Of a stretch of DNA of 64,000 nucleotides, positions 8,568 to 19,539 are shown one piece after another. The DNA is from Oscillospiraceae bacterium. GTDB taxonomy: Bacteria; Bacillota; Clostridia; Oscillospirales; CAG-382. The notes below the pieces were generated by a model. It made no database searches. It saw only the letters and a program-made list of their open reading frames with translations, and was not told the DNA's origin. A program made the translations under genes and the position numbers. The DNA lies in assembly GCA_015065165.1 (NCBI GenBank), contig SVQU01000006.1, forward strand, positions 1 to 64,000. The letters are read 5' to 3'. The first letter of the stretch is position 1, and every line of letters begins with the position of its first letter.

Positions 8568-9785
8568 TTATCTGATACCGTATTTTTCGATGATATAGTC
8601 CATATCCTTATCGCCTCTGCCCGAGAGGTTAATAAGAATTGAGCCCTTACCCATCTTTTCGGCAAGCTTCATACCGAATGCAACGGCGTGAGAACTTTCT
8701 ATTGCGGGAATGATACCTTCAAGACGGGAAAGTGTGAAGAAGGCATCAACGGTTTCTTCATCGTCAACAACGTCATATTTAACTCTGCCCAAATCGTGCA
8801 AGAATGCGTGTTCGGGACCGCTGGAGGGATAGTCAAGACCGCTTGCAACAGAATATACGGGGGCGGGATCACCGTTTTCGTCCTTAAGCATAATGCTGTT
8901 GAATCCGTGCATTATACCCTCTTCGCCGTATTTAAGGCTCGCCGCGTGGTCGCCAAGCTTTTCACCTCTGCCAAGAGGTTCTACACCGTAAATTTCAACG
9001 GGGTCGTTAAGGAAGCCCGAGAAGAAGCCCGCCGCGTTTGAGCCGCCGCCAACGCAGGCAACGATGGCATCGGGAAGTTCACCTGTCATTTCCACAAACT
9101 GTTCTCTTGCTTCGATACCAACAACGCTTTGGAAATCACGAACCATCATAGGGAACGGATGAGGGCCGAGAACCGAACCGATGCAATAAATTGCATCCTT
9201 ATATTCATTAGCATAGGCCGCAAAAGCCGCGTCAACCGCTTCTTTAAGGGTTTGAAGTCCCTCGGTAACCTCAACAACGTTTGCGCCGAGAATTTTCATT
9301 CTGGCAACGTTGGGAGCCTGCTTCTTAATATCAACAGCGCCCATATAAATATCGCATTCCAAGCCGAAATATGCCGCCGCAGTTGCCAAAGCAACACCGT
9401 GCTGACCTGCGCCCGTTTCGGCAATAACCTTTTTCTTACCCATATACTTAGCAAGCAATGCTTCGCCCATACAGTGGTTAAGCTTATGTGCGCCTGTGTG
9501 GTTTAGGTCTTCCCTCTTTACGTACAACTGAACGTCGCCGAGTTTATTGGAAAGACGCTCTAAATGAGAGATAGGTGTAGGTCTGCCCTGAAACTCTTTA
9601 CGGATTCGGCGAAGCTCTGCAATAAATTTTCTGGATTTACAAATTGTAAAATAAGCTTCGGTAATTTCCTGCATCGCCTGTTTAAGCTCGGGCGAGATAT
9701 AAGCGCCGCCGTATTTGCCGAAATAGCCGTTTGCATCGGGATAGTTTTTAAAATAGGTTTCGAAATCAATTCCGTTATAAATCAT
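8568..9785 (-). CDS. trpB: Tryptophan synthase beta chain, stand-alone
   Basis: TrpB joins indole and serine to make tryptophan with PLP. The 405-residue protein has the PLP lysine in [10 protein letters not shown] (Lys101), the TGAGQHGVA loop, the [12 protein letters not shown] stretch and the phosphate-binding GGGSNA loop. This is the pattern of the classical (TrpB1) form that normally partners TrpA. No trpA or other trp gene is nearby: the gene is alone between terminators with its own promoter and T-box leader. Either trpA is elsewhere or the enzyme scavenges free indole. The catalytic residues look complete. Confidence 0.95.
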   Translation of the reverse strand: MIYNGIDFETYFKNYPDANGYFGKYGGAYISPELKQAMQEITEAYFTICKSRKFIAELRRIRKEFQGRPTPISHLERLSNKLGDVQLYVKREDLNHTGAHKLNHCMGEALLAKYMGKKKVIAETGAGQHGVALATAAAYFGLECDIYMGAVDIKKQAPNVARMKILGANVVEVTEGLQTLKEAVDAAFAAYANEYKDAIYCIGSVLGPHPFPMMVRDFQSVVGIEAREQFVEMTGELPDAIVACVGGGSNAAGFFSGFLNDPVEIYGVEPLGRGEKLGDHAASLKYGEEGIMHGFNSIMLKDENGDPAPVYSVASGLDYPSSGPEHAFLHDLGRVKYDVVDDEETVDAFFTLSRLEGIIPAIESSHAVAFGMKLAEKMGKGSILINLSGRGDKDMDYIIEKYGIR

Positions 9786-9879
9786 TATATTTCCTCCAAA
9801 AATGAAAGCTTAAAATCAAGTTAAAGACGGCAATAAGCTTCGCCATCGTTTAGTTAACAGCACCATATTTTCCTCCAAA

Positions 9880-10135
9880 AGAAAAGCCCTTGACAGAATT
9901 TTCCTATCTGCCAAGGACGAACTAAACATAAATTTAATCCGCGGTGCCACCTTGATTCATAGATAAACTATGCGCTTTAAAGGATACCCACATATCCACG
10001 GCAACTGACGTGTGCCGAAACGTTGCAGAATACTTTGCGTAATTACGCATTTCCTTGCACCCTCCGCGGTCCATTTGACAAACTGTTTCTAACCCGACTC
10101 TCAGCACCACGGGTTCTCTGTATAGGCATTTTTTG
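9880..10135 (-). promoter_or_regulatory. T-box leader, probably tRNA-Trp responsive
   Basis: On the minus strand the leader contains the T-box core AAGGTGGCACCGCGG (9939-9953), a terminator (CCTTGGCAGA / TCTGTCAAGG type stem then TTTTCTTTT, about 9883-9918) and a stem I region with GAGAGT. In the part that should carry the specifier, AAATGGACCGCGGAGG puts UGG (Trp, 10071-10073) in the usual place. The bulge TGGC would pair with a G73-CCA end, and bacterial tRNA-Trp normally has G73. The downstream gene is trpB, so uncharged tRNA-Trp should cause read-through. The stem I fold was judged by eye. Confidence 0.92.
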
Positions 10136-10176
10136 CCGTTATATCCGCATCAACGGTTTGATATTTATTTATTGTG

Positions 10177-10205
10177 ATTATAACACTATATTTTAAAGTT
10201 GTCAA
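10177..10205 (-). promoter_or_regulatory. Consensus promoter of the trpB T-box transcript
   Basis: A perfect TTGACA and a perfect TATAAT lie 17 bases apart on the minus strand, about 40 bases before the first T-box stem. With control left to the T-box, a strong constitutive promoter makes sense. Confidence 0.88.
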
Positions 10206-10214
10206 GAGAAAATT

Positions 10215-10240
10215 AAAGCCTCTGCCGAAGCAGAGGCTTT
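10215..10240 (-). terminator. Intrinsic terminator after groEL
   Basis: AAAGCCTCTGC and GCAGAGGCTTT pair around a CGAA tetraloop. On the minus strand the hairpin runs into AATTTTCTCTTGAC. It ends the groESL transcript just 10 bases before the trpB -35 box. Confidence 0.85.
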
Positions 10241-10287
10241 TATAATTAAATTCTTGCGTTTTTAATCGAGAGCGTATCAGCGCTGAA

Positions 10288-12301
<2,014 letters not shown>

Positions 12302-12329
12302 TTCCAAATTAAGAACAAATTGTAAATAG

Positions 12330-12356
12330 TTAGCAATCTTAAATGCAGAGTGCTAA
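12330..12356. promoter_or_regulatory. CIRCE operator (HrcA site)
   Basis: TTAGCAATC, nine bases, then GAGTGCTAA. This matches the CIRCE consensus TTAGCACTC-N9-GAGTGCTAA with one mismatch in the left arm. It lies about 100 bases upstream of groES. hrcA itself is not in the window. Confidence 0.92.
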
Positions 12357-12490
12357 CATTTATCTTTTTAAATCACCATAATAGTTCTCTCTTGGACGGT
12401 TTTAGTGCTAAATCGCCATATCTTTATAACAAAGCACTTTTTATATTATATAACAAATTTCCAATAATTTCAAGTGATTTACAAAAAGGT

Positions 12491-13618
12491 TTAGTTCTTT
12501 CTCGGTTTGAAATACTGATACAGGTTACATTTTATCATACCGTTATAAAGAACACGTTTTTTATCGCTTCTTCTTCCGAAATATCTTTCGAACATTTCGT
12601 CGGAAGTTATTATATATTTCTGCCAAAAGGGTATTTTTTCCTCAAACTGTTTACCCATTGCTTTATAAAGATCTCTTGCTTCGGAAAGCTCGCCAAGTCT
12701 TTCCCCATAGGGTGGGTTGGTAATTATCGTACCGCGGGCATCAATAACAGGCGAAACGAAATTACGGGCATCTGCCACAGAAAAAGAAACCGCCTTCTCT
12801 ACCCCTGCTTTTTTTGCATTATCTCGGGCGAGATTTACCATTTCGCTATCGATATCCGAGCCAAAAATTTGTGTTAAGGGTTCGGTTATCTTACTCTTTG
12901 CTACTTCCCTTTCTGTTCTCCACATATCTTTGGGTAGGAAAGAAAAATCCTCTGCGGCAAACCCTCTGTTAATACCGGGGGCTATATTGCAAGCCATTTG
13001 GGCGGCTTCGATTGCTATTGTACCGCTACCGCACAAAGGGTCGCATATAATAACGTTATCTCTCATTCTTGAAAGCTTTACCATTGCCGCCGCCAAGGTT
13101 TCACGCATCGGTGCAACACCTGCAAGGGCGCGGTAGCCACGTTTATGCAATCCCACACCTGTGGTATCTATCATTAGGGTAACATTATCGTTAAGAATAA
13201 AAAATTCGATTTGATATTTAACGCCGATTTCAGGAAAAATCTTTATATTATATTTTTCGGAAAGAGAGTTTACAACCGCTTTTTTTATAATCTTTTGGCA
13301 ATCGGGGATTGAAAAGAGCTTTGAACGAATGGAATGACCCTTTACGGGAAAAGCATCATTTTTTCCGATATAATCCGACCAAGGCAAAGCTTTTGTGCCC
13401 TCGAATAGTGAATCGAAGCTATACGCCCTGAATTCACCGATTTTAATAAGCACTCTTTCTGCCGTACGCAAATTGATATTACAAACGGCAACGGCTTCGG
13501 GAGGTGCTTCGAAGGTAACTCTGCCGTCGATTGTATTTATTCTTTTATATCCAAGAGAATCTATCTCTTCACCGAGCAGACCTTCAAGCCCGAAAAGGCA
13601 GGTAGCAACTAATTGCAT
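12491..13618 (-). CDS. THUMP-domain 23S rRNA guanine-N2 methyltransferase (RlmL/YpsC family)
   Basis: The 375-residue enzyme has an N-terminal ferredoxin-like/THUMP region (MQLVATCLFGLEGLLGEEI through about residue 150). Then come the RGYR-A-APMRETLAAAMV linker, a SAM-binding loop DPLCGSGTIAIEAA (near residue 190) and the base-flipping motif TNPPYGERLGE (near residue 302). This combination is that of YpsC/RlmL-type enzymes that make m2G in 23S rRNA. It is a single gene with its own promoter, upstream of the divergently placed terminator after the dockerin gene. Only the exact position modified is uncertain. Confidence 0.92.
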   Translation of the reverse strand: MQLVATCLFGLEGLLGEEIDSLGYKRINTIDGRVTFEAPPEAVAVCNINLRTAERVLIKIGEFRAYSFDSLFEGTKALPWSDYIGKNDAFPVKGHSIRSKLFSIPDCQKIIKKAVVNSLSEKYNIKIFPEIGVKYQIEFFILNDNVTLMIDTTGVGLHKRGYRALAGVAPMRETLAAAMVKLSRMRDNVIICDPLCGSGTIAIEAAQMACNIAPGINRGFAAEDFSFLPKDMWRTEREVAKSKITEPLTQIFGSDIDSEMVNLARDNAKKAGVEKAVSFSVADARNFVSPVIDARGTIITNPPYGERLGELSEARDLYKAMGKQFEEKIPFWQKYIITSDEMFERYFGRRSDKKRVLYNGMIKCNLYQYFKPRKN

Positions 13619-13651
13619 TACGTTTCTCGCTTTCTATAACAAATCCAAAAT

Positions 13652-13680
13652 ATAATAACACATATTTAATCTAATATCAA
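13652..13680 (-). promoter_or_regulatory. Promoter of the rRNA methyltransferase gene
   Basis: On the minus strand TTGATA and TATTAT are separated by 17 bases, about 35 bases before the ATG. Confidence 0.6.
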
Positions 13681-13692
13681 CCGTTTTAAACA

Positions 13693-13727
13693 AAAAACCG
13701 TCGCATTTAAAAAATGCAACGGTTTTA
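13693..13727 (-). terminator. Intrinsic terminator after the dockerin protein gene
   Basis: AAAACCGTCGCATTT and AAATGCAACGGTTTT pair with one mismatch around a short A loop. It lies 6 bases beyond the stop codon of the secreted dockerin gene. Confidence 0.88.
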
Positions 13728-13732
13728 AATTA

Positions 13733-15784
13733 TTAATTGTACGTACCAAAATACTTACGTTTTATCAAGAGACAGTCGTTAGAGTCGATCTCGTTATTTC
13801 TGTTAACATCACCTAGGTTAGATTGGGTGGAATCAAAATTATAGGATGCGAAATAGAAACGTTTTAACAGCATATAGTCCAATGCGTCTACCTGACCGTT
13901 GGTATCAACATCGCCGTATTCATACTGAAGAACAGGAATCACCTCGGATTCCAAAACGACCTTACAGGTTACACAGCTTTTTGTCTGCAAGCCTGTTGCT
14001 GTCATTGTAGGTTCTTTTGTAACAACCCAGTTACCCTTGATATGTATACCTCTGTTAATAACCTGACCACATTCGCACTGTAACCAATGGAGTGCATCAT
14101 TATGAAGCCAATTTCCGTTTGCTACGTGAGAGTGAGGTTCGGTTGTATCTCCTCCTCCACTGCTGCTTTCGTCGCCCGTATATACACCAACCAAGAATTC
14201 TGAACAGAATACGAAGTTACCGCCTGAATTAAGCAATGACATTTTTACATATCTGGCTTTAACCGGTGTGGCGGCTACTAACTTAAAATAAGATATATTA
14301 TCGTAGGGTTTTAATTCCGGAGCGCCAATAAACTCGAAATTAACACCATCCACCGACGTATAGAGCTTTATATCCGTAGGGATACCTATACCATACATCT
14401 GGTAGTTATGGAAGTGCGCCATAAAGTGAGTAAGGTCGGTTCTTACCTCGCCCAAGTCGATAGTAGAACTCATACGACCTTCGCTATCTAAAAGAGAATT
14501 ATGGTATGCGTGCCATTCGGTACCGTCAAGAGCTGTACCAAACTTTCCGTCGGTCAATTCCTTACCGTCGACCTCCTGATATGCCATACCGTTGCCATCC
14601 ACATAGGATTCACATCCGGTATAGGATTTACCGTAGGAAACCCAATCTACATCCTCGGGAAGTTCGAAATCCTTTGCCAGACCGTAGTCTAAATCATCTA
14701 CTTTAAGCGTGCCCTTGGCATATTTATAGGTTAGATCATATACCGAGCGATACGCAGGATTTTGTGAATAGCAGGCGTTATAGAACACCGCAGGCTTACC
14801 GTCCTGATAATAGAACTTAACCGAATTCATGGCACCGCTGTTTATGCCGCCCTCGAGATAGGTTAAATATCTGTAATAATACTCGGAGTTAGTAACGTTG
14901 CTACTAACCTCAATCTGCATACTCATGCCATATTTGTTGCACAACGTAGCGCAATCGTTAACGCGTTCATAATCGGGAGTAGACATCCAGAAAAGGTTGG
15001 GCTGTAAGCAAGCCAAATCGAAGCCATAGTTTTGCCATTTAGAATAGCCTTCTGCCTGATAATAAGGGATCCATATAAATTTAAGTCCGAGAGAATGGAG
15101 ATAGTTGGAAGCATAAGTGAGCATCGCGCTGTCATAGGAAGAATAAATAGTTTCCTCGAGCCAATAGAAGCCAACCATATCGAGGTTTTCATATCCTGCT
15201 TCATTAAAAAGACGAATTTGTTCGTCTATTATCCATTTTATGGCATATTCTCTATCGCTTTTTCTGGATAAATTAAGGCTTCTACCACCCAATGTACCGA
15301 AGCTTCTTTGGGTGTAGGAGGGATAAAGAATAGAGAAGAACACACCTGCTTTTTTATCGGTGTTGCCTAAAGCTTGCTTGGCATTACCCATTGCGGTATC
15401 CAAAGCGTCTACGTTTTTGCCCTCATAGAATGTATCGTTAACGTAATCGATCCAGTCGGTTGCATAAGTAGGATTATTTGTACCGCCGTGTACAGTCGCG
15501 CCCGAGGGAGCAGTTGTATTACAAGGCAAGAACAGATAGCTATCGAAGAAGAAGTCTTTAATATTGCCGTTGATATCGTGATATGCAACGTAGGGCATAA
15601 GGTCGGCAACCTCTTGACGTCCATATCCTTCAACCTCGGGACGGTAGGTATATGTTAAGCACACGTTTTCATAACCGTCGATAACCGAAGGAGACGGCAT
15701 AGCTGCACCGACTTTATAGGAAAATAACGACGCGGTAGATAACAGCATTATCACAACCAAAACTACTGACAAAATCTTTTTCAT
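13733..15784 (-). CDS. Secreted DUF4855-like protein with discoidin-like and dockerin domains
   Basis: The 683-residue exported protein has a signal peptide (about residues 1-28, KKILSVVLVVIMLLSTA). A large domain with the look of DUF4855 follows (about 35-360, many Trp/Tyr, MPYVAYHDINGNIKDFFFDSYLFL near its start). Next come an F5/8 type C (discoidin)-like beta-sandwich (about 375-545), a His/Cys-containing stretch with two CxxC pairs, and a C-terminal type I dockerin. The dockerin repeats begin DVDTNGQVDALDYMLLKR and DVNRNNEIDSNDCLLIKR, each a calcium loop followed by a helix. Dockerins dock to cohesins on scaffoldins or the cell surface, so the likely role is surface or polysaccharide binding. 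The upstream AAAGAGG element supports the start. No cohesin gene is in view. Confidence 0.85.
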   Translation of the reverse strand: MKKILSVVLVVIMLLSTASLFSYKVGAAMPSPSVIDGYENVCLTYTYRPEVEGYGRQEVADLMPYVAYHDINGNIKDFFFDSYLFLPCNTTAPSGATVHGGTNNPTYATDWIDYVNDTFYEGKNVDALDTAMGNAKQALGNTDKKAGVFFSILYPSYTQRSFGTLGGRSLNLSRKSDREYAIKWIIDEQIRLFNEAGYENLDMVGFYWLEETIYSSYDSAMLTYASNYLHSLGLKFIWIPYYQAEGYSKWQNYGFDLACLQPNLFWMSTPDYERVNDCATLCNKYGMSMQIEVSSNVTNSEYYYRYLTYLEGGINSGAMNSVKFYYQDGKPAVFYNACYSQNPAYRSVYDLTYKYAKGTLKVDDLDYGLAKDFELPEDVDWVSYGKSYTGCESYVDGNGMAYQEVDGKELTDGKFGTALDGTEWHAYHNSLLDSEGRMSSTIDLGEVRTDLTHFMAHFHNYQMYGIGIPTDIKLYTSVDGVNFEFIGAPELKPYDNISYFKLVAATPVKARYVKMSLLNSGGNFVFCSEFLVGVYTGDESSSGGGDTTEPHSHVANGNWLHNDALHWLQCECGQVINRGIHIKGNWVVTKEPTMTATGLQTKSCVTCKVVLESEVIPVLQYEYGDVDTNGQVDALDYMLLKRFYFASYNFDSTQSNLGDVNRNNEIDSNDCLLIKRKYFGTYN

Positions 15785-15889
15785 TTTATACCTCTTTAGA
15801 TCAAAATTGTTGGCTTAAAATATATACATCTATCCCTATTTTTAGATATACGAAAGATATTTGCTGAAATAAGGGTATTACAGAGAAAT

Positions 15890-16465
15890 CTATTGAAGAA
15901 CTAAAAATTTCTCTATATAACCCGAAGCTATACCTAAAACAGCCGAAATTAAAATAAGATAGATGGGATTAACTTTTTTAAATGCAAGATAGACAACAAG
16001 TGCAAAAATCAACACCGATGCAAAAAATATAAAGCTTAACGCATCAAGGGAAAATCCGTTTGGCAAAAACACGTCTGCTCCGAGAGAAATAATCGCCGAA
16101 GCGATAAGACCTACAACAACAGGACGCAAACCCTTAAGGCAGTTTTTTACAACAAAGCTTTCTTTATATTTTGTATAAAATTTGGCAACCAGAAGTATTA
16201 TTGCAAAGGATGGCAAAACCACGCCCAACGTTGCAACAACAGCACCGAAAAAGCCTGCGGTTTCTATACCGATATAGGTTGCCATATTAATCGCAACAGG
16301 ACCGGGTGTGGATTCTGCAACGGCGATAAAGTTAAGAAGCTCGGTTTCGCTCATCCAATTGTTAAGCAGAACCTCTTGCTGCATTAAAGGAAGCATTGCA
16401 TAACCGCCGCCGAATGTGAAGGCACCTATTTTTAAGAAGGTGAGGAACAGTTTTAAATATATCAT
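15890..16465 (-). CDS. Chromate transporter family half-protein (second gene)
   Basis: The 191-residue membrane protein has the CHR-family start FLKIGAFTFGGGYAMLPLMQQEV (residues 11-33) and then AESTPGPVAINMATYIG, with about five or six hydrophobic segments. Short CHR proteins work as pairs of half-length subunits with opposite membrane orientation, and the partner starts 4 bases into this gene's upstream neighbour. Family members export chromate by proton exchange in proteobacteria. In anaerobic Firmicutes the substrate is often unproven, so the true ion here is unknown. Confidence 0.9.
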   Translation of the reverse strand: MIYLKLFLTFLKIGAFTFGGGYAMLPLMQQEVLLNNWMSETELLNFIAVAESTPGPVAINMATYIGIETAGFFGAVVATLGVVLPSFAIILLVAKFYTKYKESFVVKNCLKGLRPVVVGLIASAIISLGADVFLPNGFSLDALSFIFFASVLIFALVVYLAFKKVNPIYLILISAVLGIASGYIEKFLVLQ

Positions 16466-17040
16466 TTCTTTCCTCCCCTGCCCTTAGCAATAAGCCCTGA
16501 AGCCAAGCCAATAAGCGCACCTCCGATTATTACGTAAAGAACATTTACCGAGGTAAGCAACACCAAGGCAAAAGCCACAACCGCAAGAAGAAGCGAGAAT
16601 AAATTTTTCGGACATTGCTTCGCCATACCCCACAGTGCCTTTACTATTAACGCAAGAACGCCTGCGCGGATACCGTTGAATGCGAATTTAACAACCTCGA
16701 TATGAATAACCGCCGCAAGGATTTTTGACAAAGCGGATATTATTATAAAAGAGGGTAAAACAGTGCCGAATGTAGCGGCAAACGCACCCCAAAAGCCCGC
16801 AACTCGAGTACCCACAAAGGTGGCGGTATTAATTGCGATAGGTCCGGGGGTGGATTCGGCAATAGCGACGATATCAAGCATAACGGATTCGTCAATCCAT
16901 TTGCGTTTTTCTGCAACTTCACGCTGTATTAAAGGCAGCATCGCATAGCCACCGCCGATTGTAAACGCTCCTATTTTAAAGAAAACGCCAAATAACTTTA
17001 AACAAATTTTAAATTTATGCATAGCACTACTCAAACTCAA
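16462..17040 (-). CDS. Chromate transporter family half-protein (first gene)
   Basis: The 192-residue paralogue of the next gene carries the same block, FFKIGAFTIGGGYAMLPLIQREV (residues 20-42), and AESTPGPIAINTATFVG. It is translated first; its end overlaps the partner's start by 4 bases, which fits coupled synthesis of a heteromeric pair. It ends in a basic tail (AKGRGGKK), unlike its partner, a difference that could set opposite topology. Confidence 0.9.
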   Translation of the reverse strand: MSLSSAMHKFKICLKLFGVFFKIGAFTIGGGYAMLPLIQREVAEKRKWIDESVMLDIVAIAESTPGPIAINTATFVGTRVAGFWGAFAATFGTVLPSFIIISALSKILAAVIHIEVVKFAFNGIRAGVLALIVKALWGMAKQCPKNLFSLLLAVVAFALVLLTSVNVLYVIIGGALIGLASGLIAKGRGGKK

Positions 17041-17126
17041 CTAACAGTAACTTCTAAATTCGATATATCAAATGGCAAAATGCAAATATACGATTCATTT
17101 TATCACATCTATTAAAAAAATGCAAT

Positions 17127-17155
17127 AAAAAAAGCGACGAAAACGTCGCTTTTTT
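17127..17155 (-). terminator. Intrinsic terminator after the GH35 gene
   Basis: AAAAAAGCGACG and CGTCGCTTTTTT pair around an AAAA loop. It separates the beta-galactosidase operon end from the chromate transporter pair. Confidence 0.9.
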
Positions 17156-17163
17156 GTTAAATA

Positions 17164-18951
17164 TTAACCCAAATCGGGAGTATCGGTGAACTCGATTTCT
17201 GCCTTTTCGCAGCCGTGTACTTCAAATACAAGGATTTCGTTATTACCCTCTTTGAGGATAGGCGCAGGAATATAAAGAGTTTTCTGAGGACCTGCATCTG
17301 TGAAGTATCTGCCCACGTTGAAGCCGTTAACCTTTACAAAGCCCTTATGGAAATTATCAAGGCGGAGGAAGGTATCGCAGGGAGTGCCCTCGATATTTAG
17401 GTTACCGCGAAGGAAGGTGGGATTATTACCGCCCAATTCAACTTCTTTAGCAAATTTAAGACCTGCCAAATCGTCCATAGTGAGAGGATACATTGTCCAG
17501 CCGAACATCTGCTGTTGTCCGATACGAGCTCCGCGGATGATACCCTTTTCGTTATCCCACATTTGAACGCCATAGTTAACACGGCCCATATTTTCAACAA
17601 GAATATCGATTTTGCAAACATCGCCGCGTTTATTGGAAATAGTAATCTTATCGTTTCTTCTGCTACGCTCTTTAACGCCCGCATATTCGCCGTTGATGAA
17701 TACAACTGCTCTATCGCGGAGAGGTTCAATAAACAATTCTCCTTCTACGGGATAATCAATAGAGGTTGAATAAAGAGTATAGCCGAAATCCACACCTAAT
17801 TCTTCCATAGATTTTGTAAAAGAAGATTTAATAGGATAGGATATATTATCAAGGTTGTTCATCAACCTTGCAGATTCTGTAAGCTGAATCTTGCCATAGG
17901 CCTTTTTGGGAGTGTCGCAAACAGTGAGCTCGGGAAGCTTACCGAAGTGCTTTTCGGCAACAGCGCGAACCTCGAAGAAACGCTTGGTAAGGTCGCCTGC
18001 TTCGGTTAATGCCGCGTCGTAATCGTAGCTGGTAACGGTAGGTGCATAAACGTCGATGGGTTTTCCGTGCTCGTCAACCTCTGCCTCGATATTAGCGCCG
18101 TTATTGAAGCCAAAGTTTGTGCCGCCGCAGAACATATAAAAGTTTACACTACCGCCCGCTGAAAGCATATCATCCACAAGCTGTGCCACGTCATCGGGTT
18201 CACGACGATGGTGAATGTCGTACCAATGGTCGAACCAGCCTTCCCAGAATTCGGCACACATTGTGGGATTTCCGGGATAATAATTTTTCATAAACTCGAA
18301 ATAATTAAGGCCGTTAGAACCAAAATTACCCGTTGCGAGAAGTCCCTTTCTTGTACCGCCACCGAAGAAGAAATCACTGGGACCATCAGAAGTGAACAAA
18401 GGAACGTCTATGCCGCTTTTTTTGTAGTAATCAGCAAGAAAATCGATATATTCGTGGTCGTTACCGAAAGAGCCGTATTCGTTTTCAACCTGAACCATAA
18501 TAACGTTACCGCCGTTGGTGATAAGGCGAGGACGGAGAATTTCGAAAACCTTATCGAGATAGCGGGTTTCTTTTTCGAGGAACTTTTCATCCATACAGCG
18601 GATACGCATATCGCGGTGTGTAAGGAGCCACGAAGGAAGTCCGCCGTAATCCCATTCCGCGCAGATATAAGGACCGGGTCTGATAATACAAAGCAAGCCT
18701 AATTCATTTGCGATATCAATGAATTTGCCAAGGTCGAGCATACCTGTGAAATCAAACTGACCTTCCTTACGCTCGTGAAGATTCCAACAAATGTAGGTTT
18801 CAACGGTATTGAATCCGCATTGTTTTAATTTTTCCATTCTGTCGCGCCAATATTCGGGAACAACGCGAAAATAATGGATAGAGCCGGAGAGAATCTGTAT
18901 AGGTTCTCCGTTTAGATAAAATTTTTCGTTTCCGTAGCTGAAAGTGCCCAT
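17164..18951 (-). CDS. GH35 beta-galactosidase
   Basis: Retaining glycosidase that removes terminal beta-galactosyl residues. The 595 residues start in the characteristic way (LNGEPIQILSGSIHYFRVVPEYWRDR) and carry the GPYICAEWDYGGLPSWL stretch. The acid/base Glu is in VQVENEYGSFG (near residue 160) and the nucleophile Glu in CAEFWEGWFDHW (near residue 240). Two C-terminal beta-sandwich jelly-roll regions with FVKVNGFNVGRYF follow. No signal peptide is seen, so it probably acts on imported oligosaccharides in the cytosol. It is the last gene of the run from the HAD gene and starts 15 bases after the uridine-kinase-like gene with a GGAGGTC ribosome site. Confidence 0.95.
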   Translation of the reverse strand: MGTFSYGNEKFYLNGEPIQILSGSIHYFRVVPEYWRDRMEKLKQCGFNTVETYICWNLHERKEGQFDFTGMLDLGKFIDIANELGLLCIIRPGPYICAEWDYGGLPSWLLTHRDMRIRCMDEKFLEKETRYLDKVFEILRPRLITNGGNVIMVQVENEYGSFGNDHEYIDFLADYYKKSGIDVPLFTSDGPSDFFFGGGTRKGLLATGNFGSNGLNYFEFMKNYYPGNPTMCAEFWEGWFDHWYDIHHRREPDDVAQLVDDMLSAGGSVNFYMFCGGTNFGFNNGANIEAEVDEHGKPIDVYAPTVTSYDYDAALTEAGDLTKRFFEVRAVAEKHFGKLPELTVCDTPKKAYGKIQLTESARLMNNLDNISYPIKSSFTKSMEELGVDFGYTLYSTSIDYPVEGELFIEPLRDRAVVFINGEYAGVKERSRRNDKITISNKRGDVCKIDILVENMGRVNYGVQMWDNEKGIIRGARIGQQQMFGWTMYPLTMDDLAGLKFAKEVELGGNNPTFLRGNLNIEGTPCDTFLRLDNFHKGFVKVNGFNVGRYFTDAGPQKTLYIPAPILKEGNNEILVFEVHGCEKAEIEFTDTPDLG

Positions 18952-18966
18952 AAACGACCTCCGATT

Positions 18967-19539
18967 TTAATTATTTATGATATGATTACTTTTTTCGTTT
19001 ATATTATAGTGTTCTATATAACGTTCCTCGGCAGGAATCCAAACCGACAGATATTTTTCAAGTGCGTCCTTACCGTTGCGCTTTAAAATTCTTTCTTGTT
19101 GGATGATTTTATCCACATTGAAAAACAACTTTAAGGTTGCATAATCACCCAATTTAGGGTTATGTGAATATGCTCCCTCGACGATATAGCAATTGGATTT
19201 TGGATATTTATTTCTATGAGATATGCAACCCTTTGAGCAATCGAATATGCCGATTTCGAAGCCTTTGCGGGACTTTATTCCACACACTGCTTCTTTATAA
19301 AAACGTTCTATATCGAAATTACCGTCAAATTGAGAAATAGCAAGATTTCCCTTTTCGTCCCTTGGGCGGCAGAAATCGTCGGTATGGATAACCGAAACGC
19401 CCGTTATTTGGGATATTTCCTTAGCAAAGGTAGTTTTTCCCGATGCGGAACGACCGTCGATTGCTATTACTATCGGGTTTGCCTCTGTAGCATTCTCAAT
19501 TAAATCCAACACAAGGGAAACCGCGTCTTTATATGTCAT
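18967..19539 (-). CDS. Uridine-kinase-like P-loop kinase
   Basis: The 190-residue P-loop protein has the Walker A loop DGRSASGKTTFA (residues 29-40), then HTDDFCRPRDEKGN, which in uridine/phosphoribulokinase-family enzymes contacts the nucleoside. Further on come YIVEGAYSHNP and the lid-like RILKRNGKDALEKYL. It probably phosphorylates a nucleoside or small metabolite in the cytosol, but the substrate cannot be told. The start codon overlaps the stop of the PHP gene by 4 bases, suggesting coupled translation. Adjacent genes act on nucleotides and sugars. Confidence 0.82.
   Translation of the reverse strand: MTYKDAVSLVLDLIENATEANPIVIAIDGRSASGKTTFAKEISQITGVSVIHTDDFCRPRDEKGNLAISQFDGNFDIERFYKEAVCGIKSRKGFEIGIFDCSKGCISHRNKYPKSNCYIVEGAYSHNPKLGDYATLKLFFNVDKIIQQERILKRNGKDALEKYLSVWIPAEERYIEHYNINEKSNHIINN

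Noticed and set aside
12400..12414. TTTAGTGCTAAA as a second CIRCE half-site
   Set aside because: Only one arm resembles CIRCE and there is no partner at 9 bases; it is not a true palindrome.
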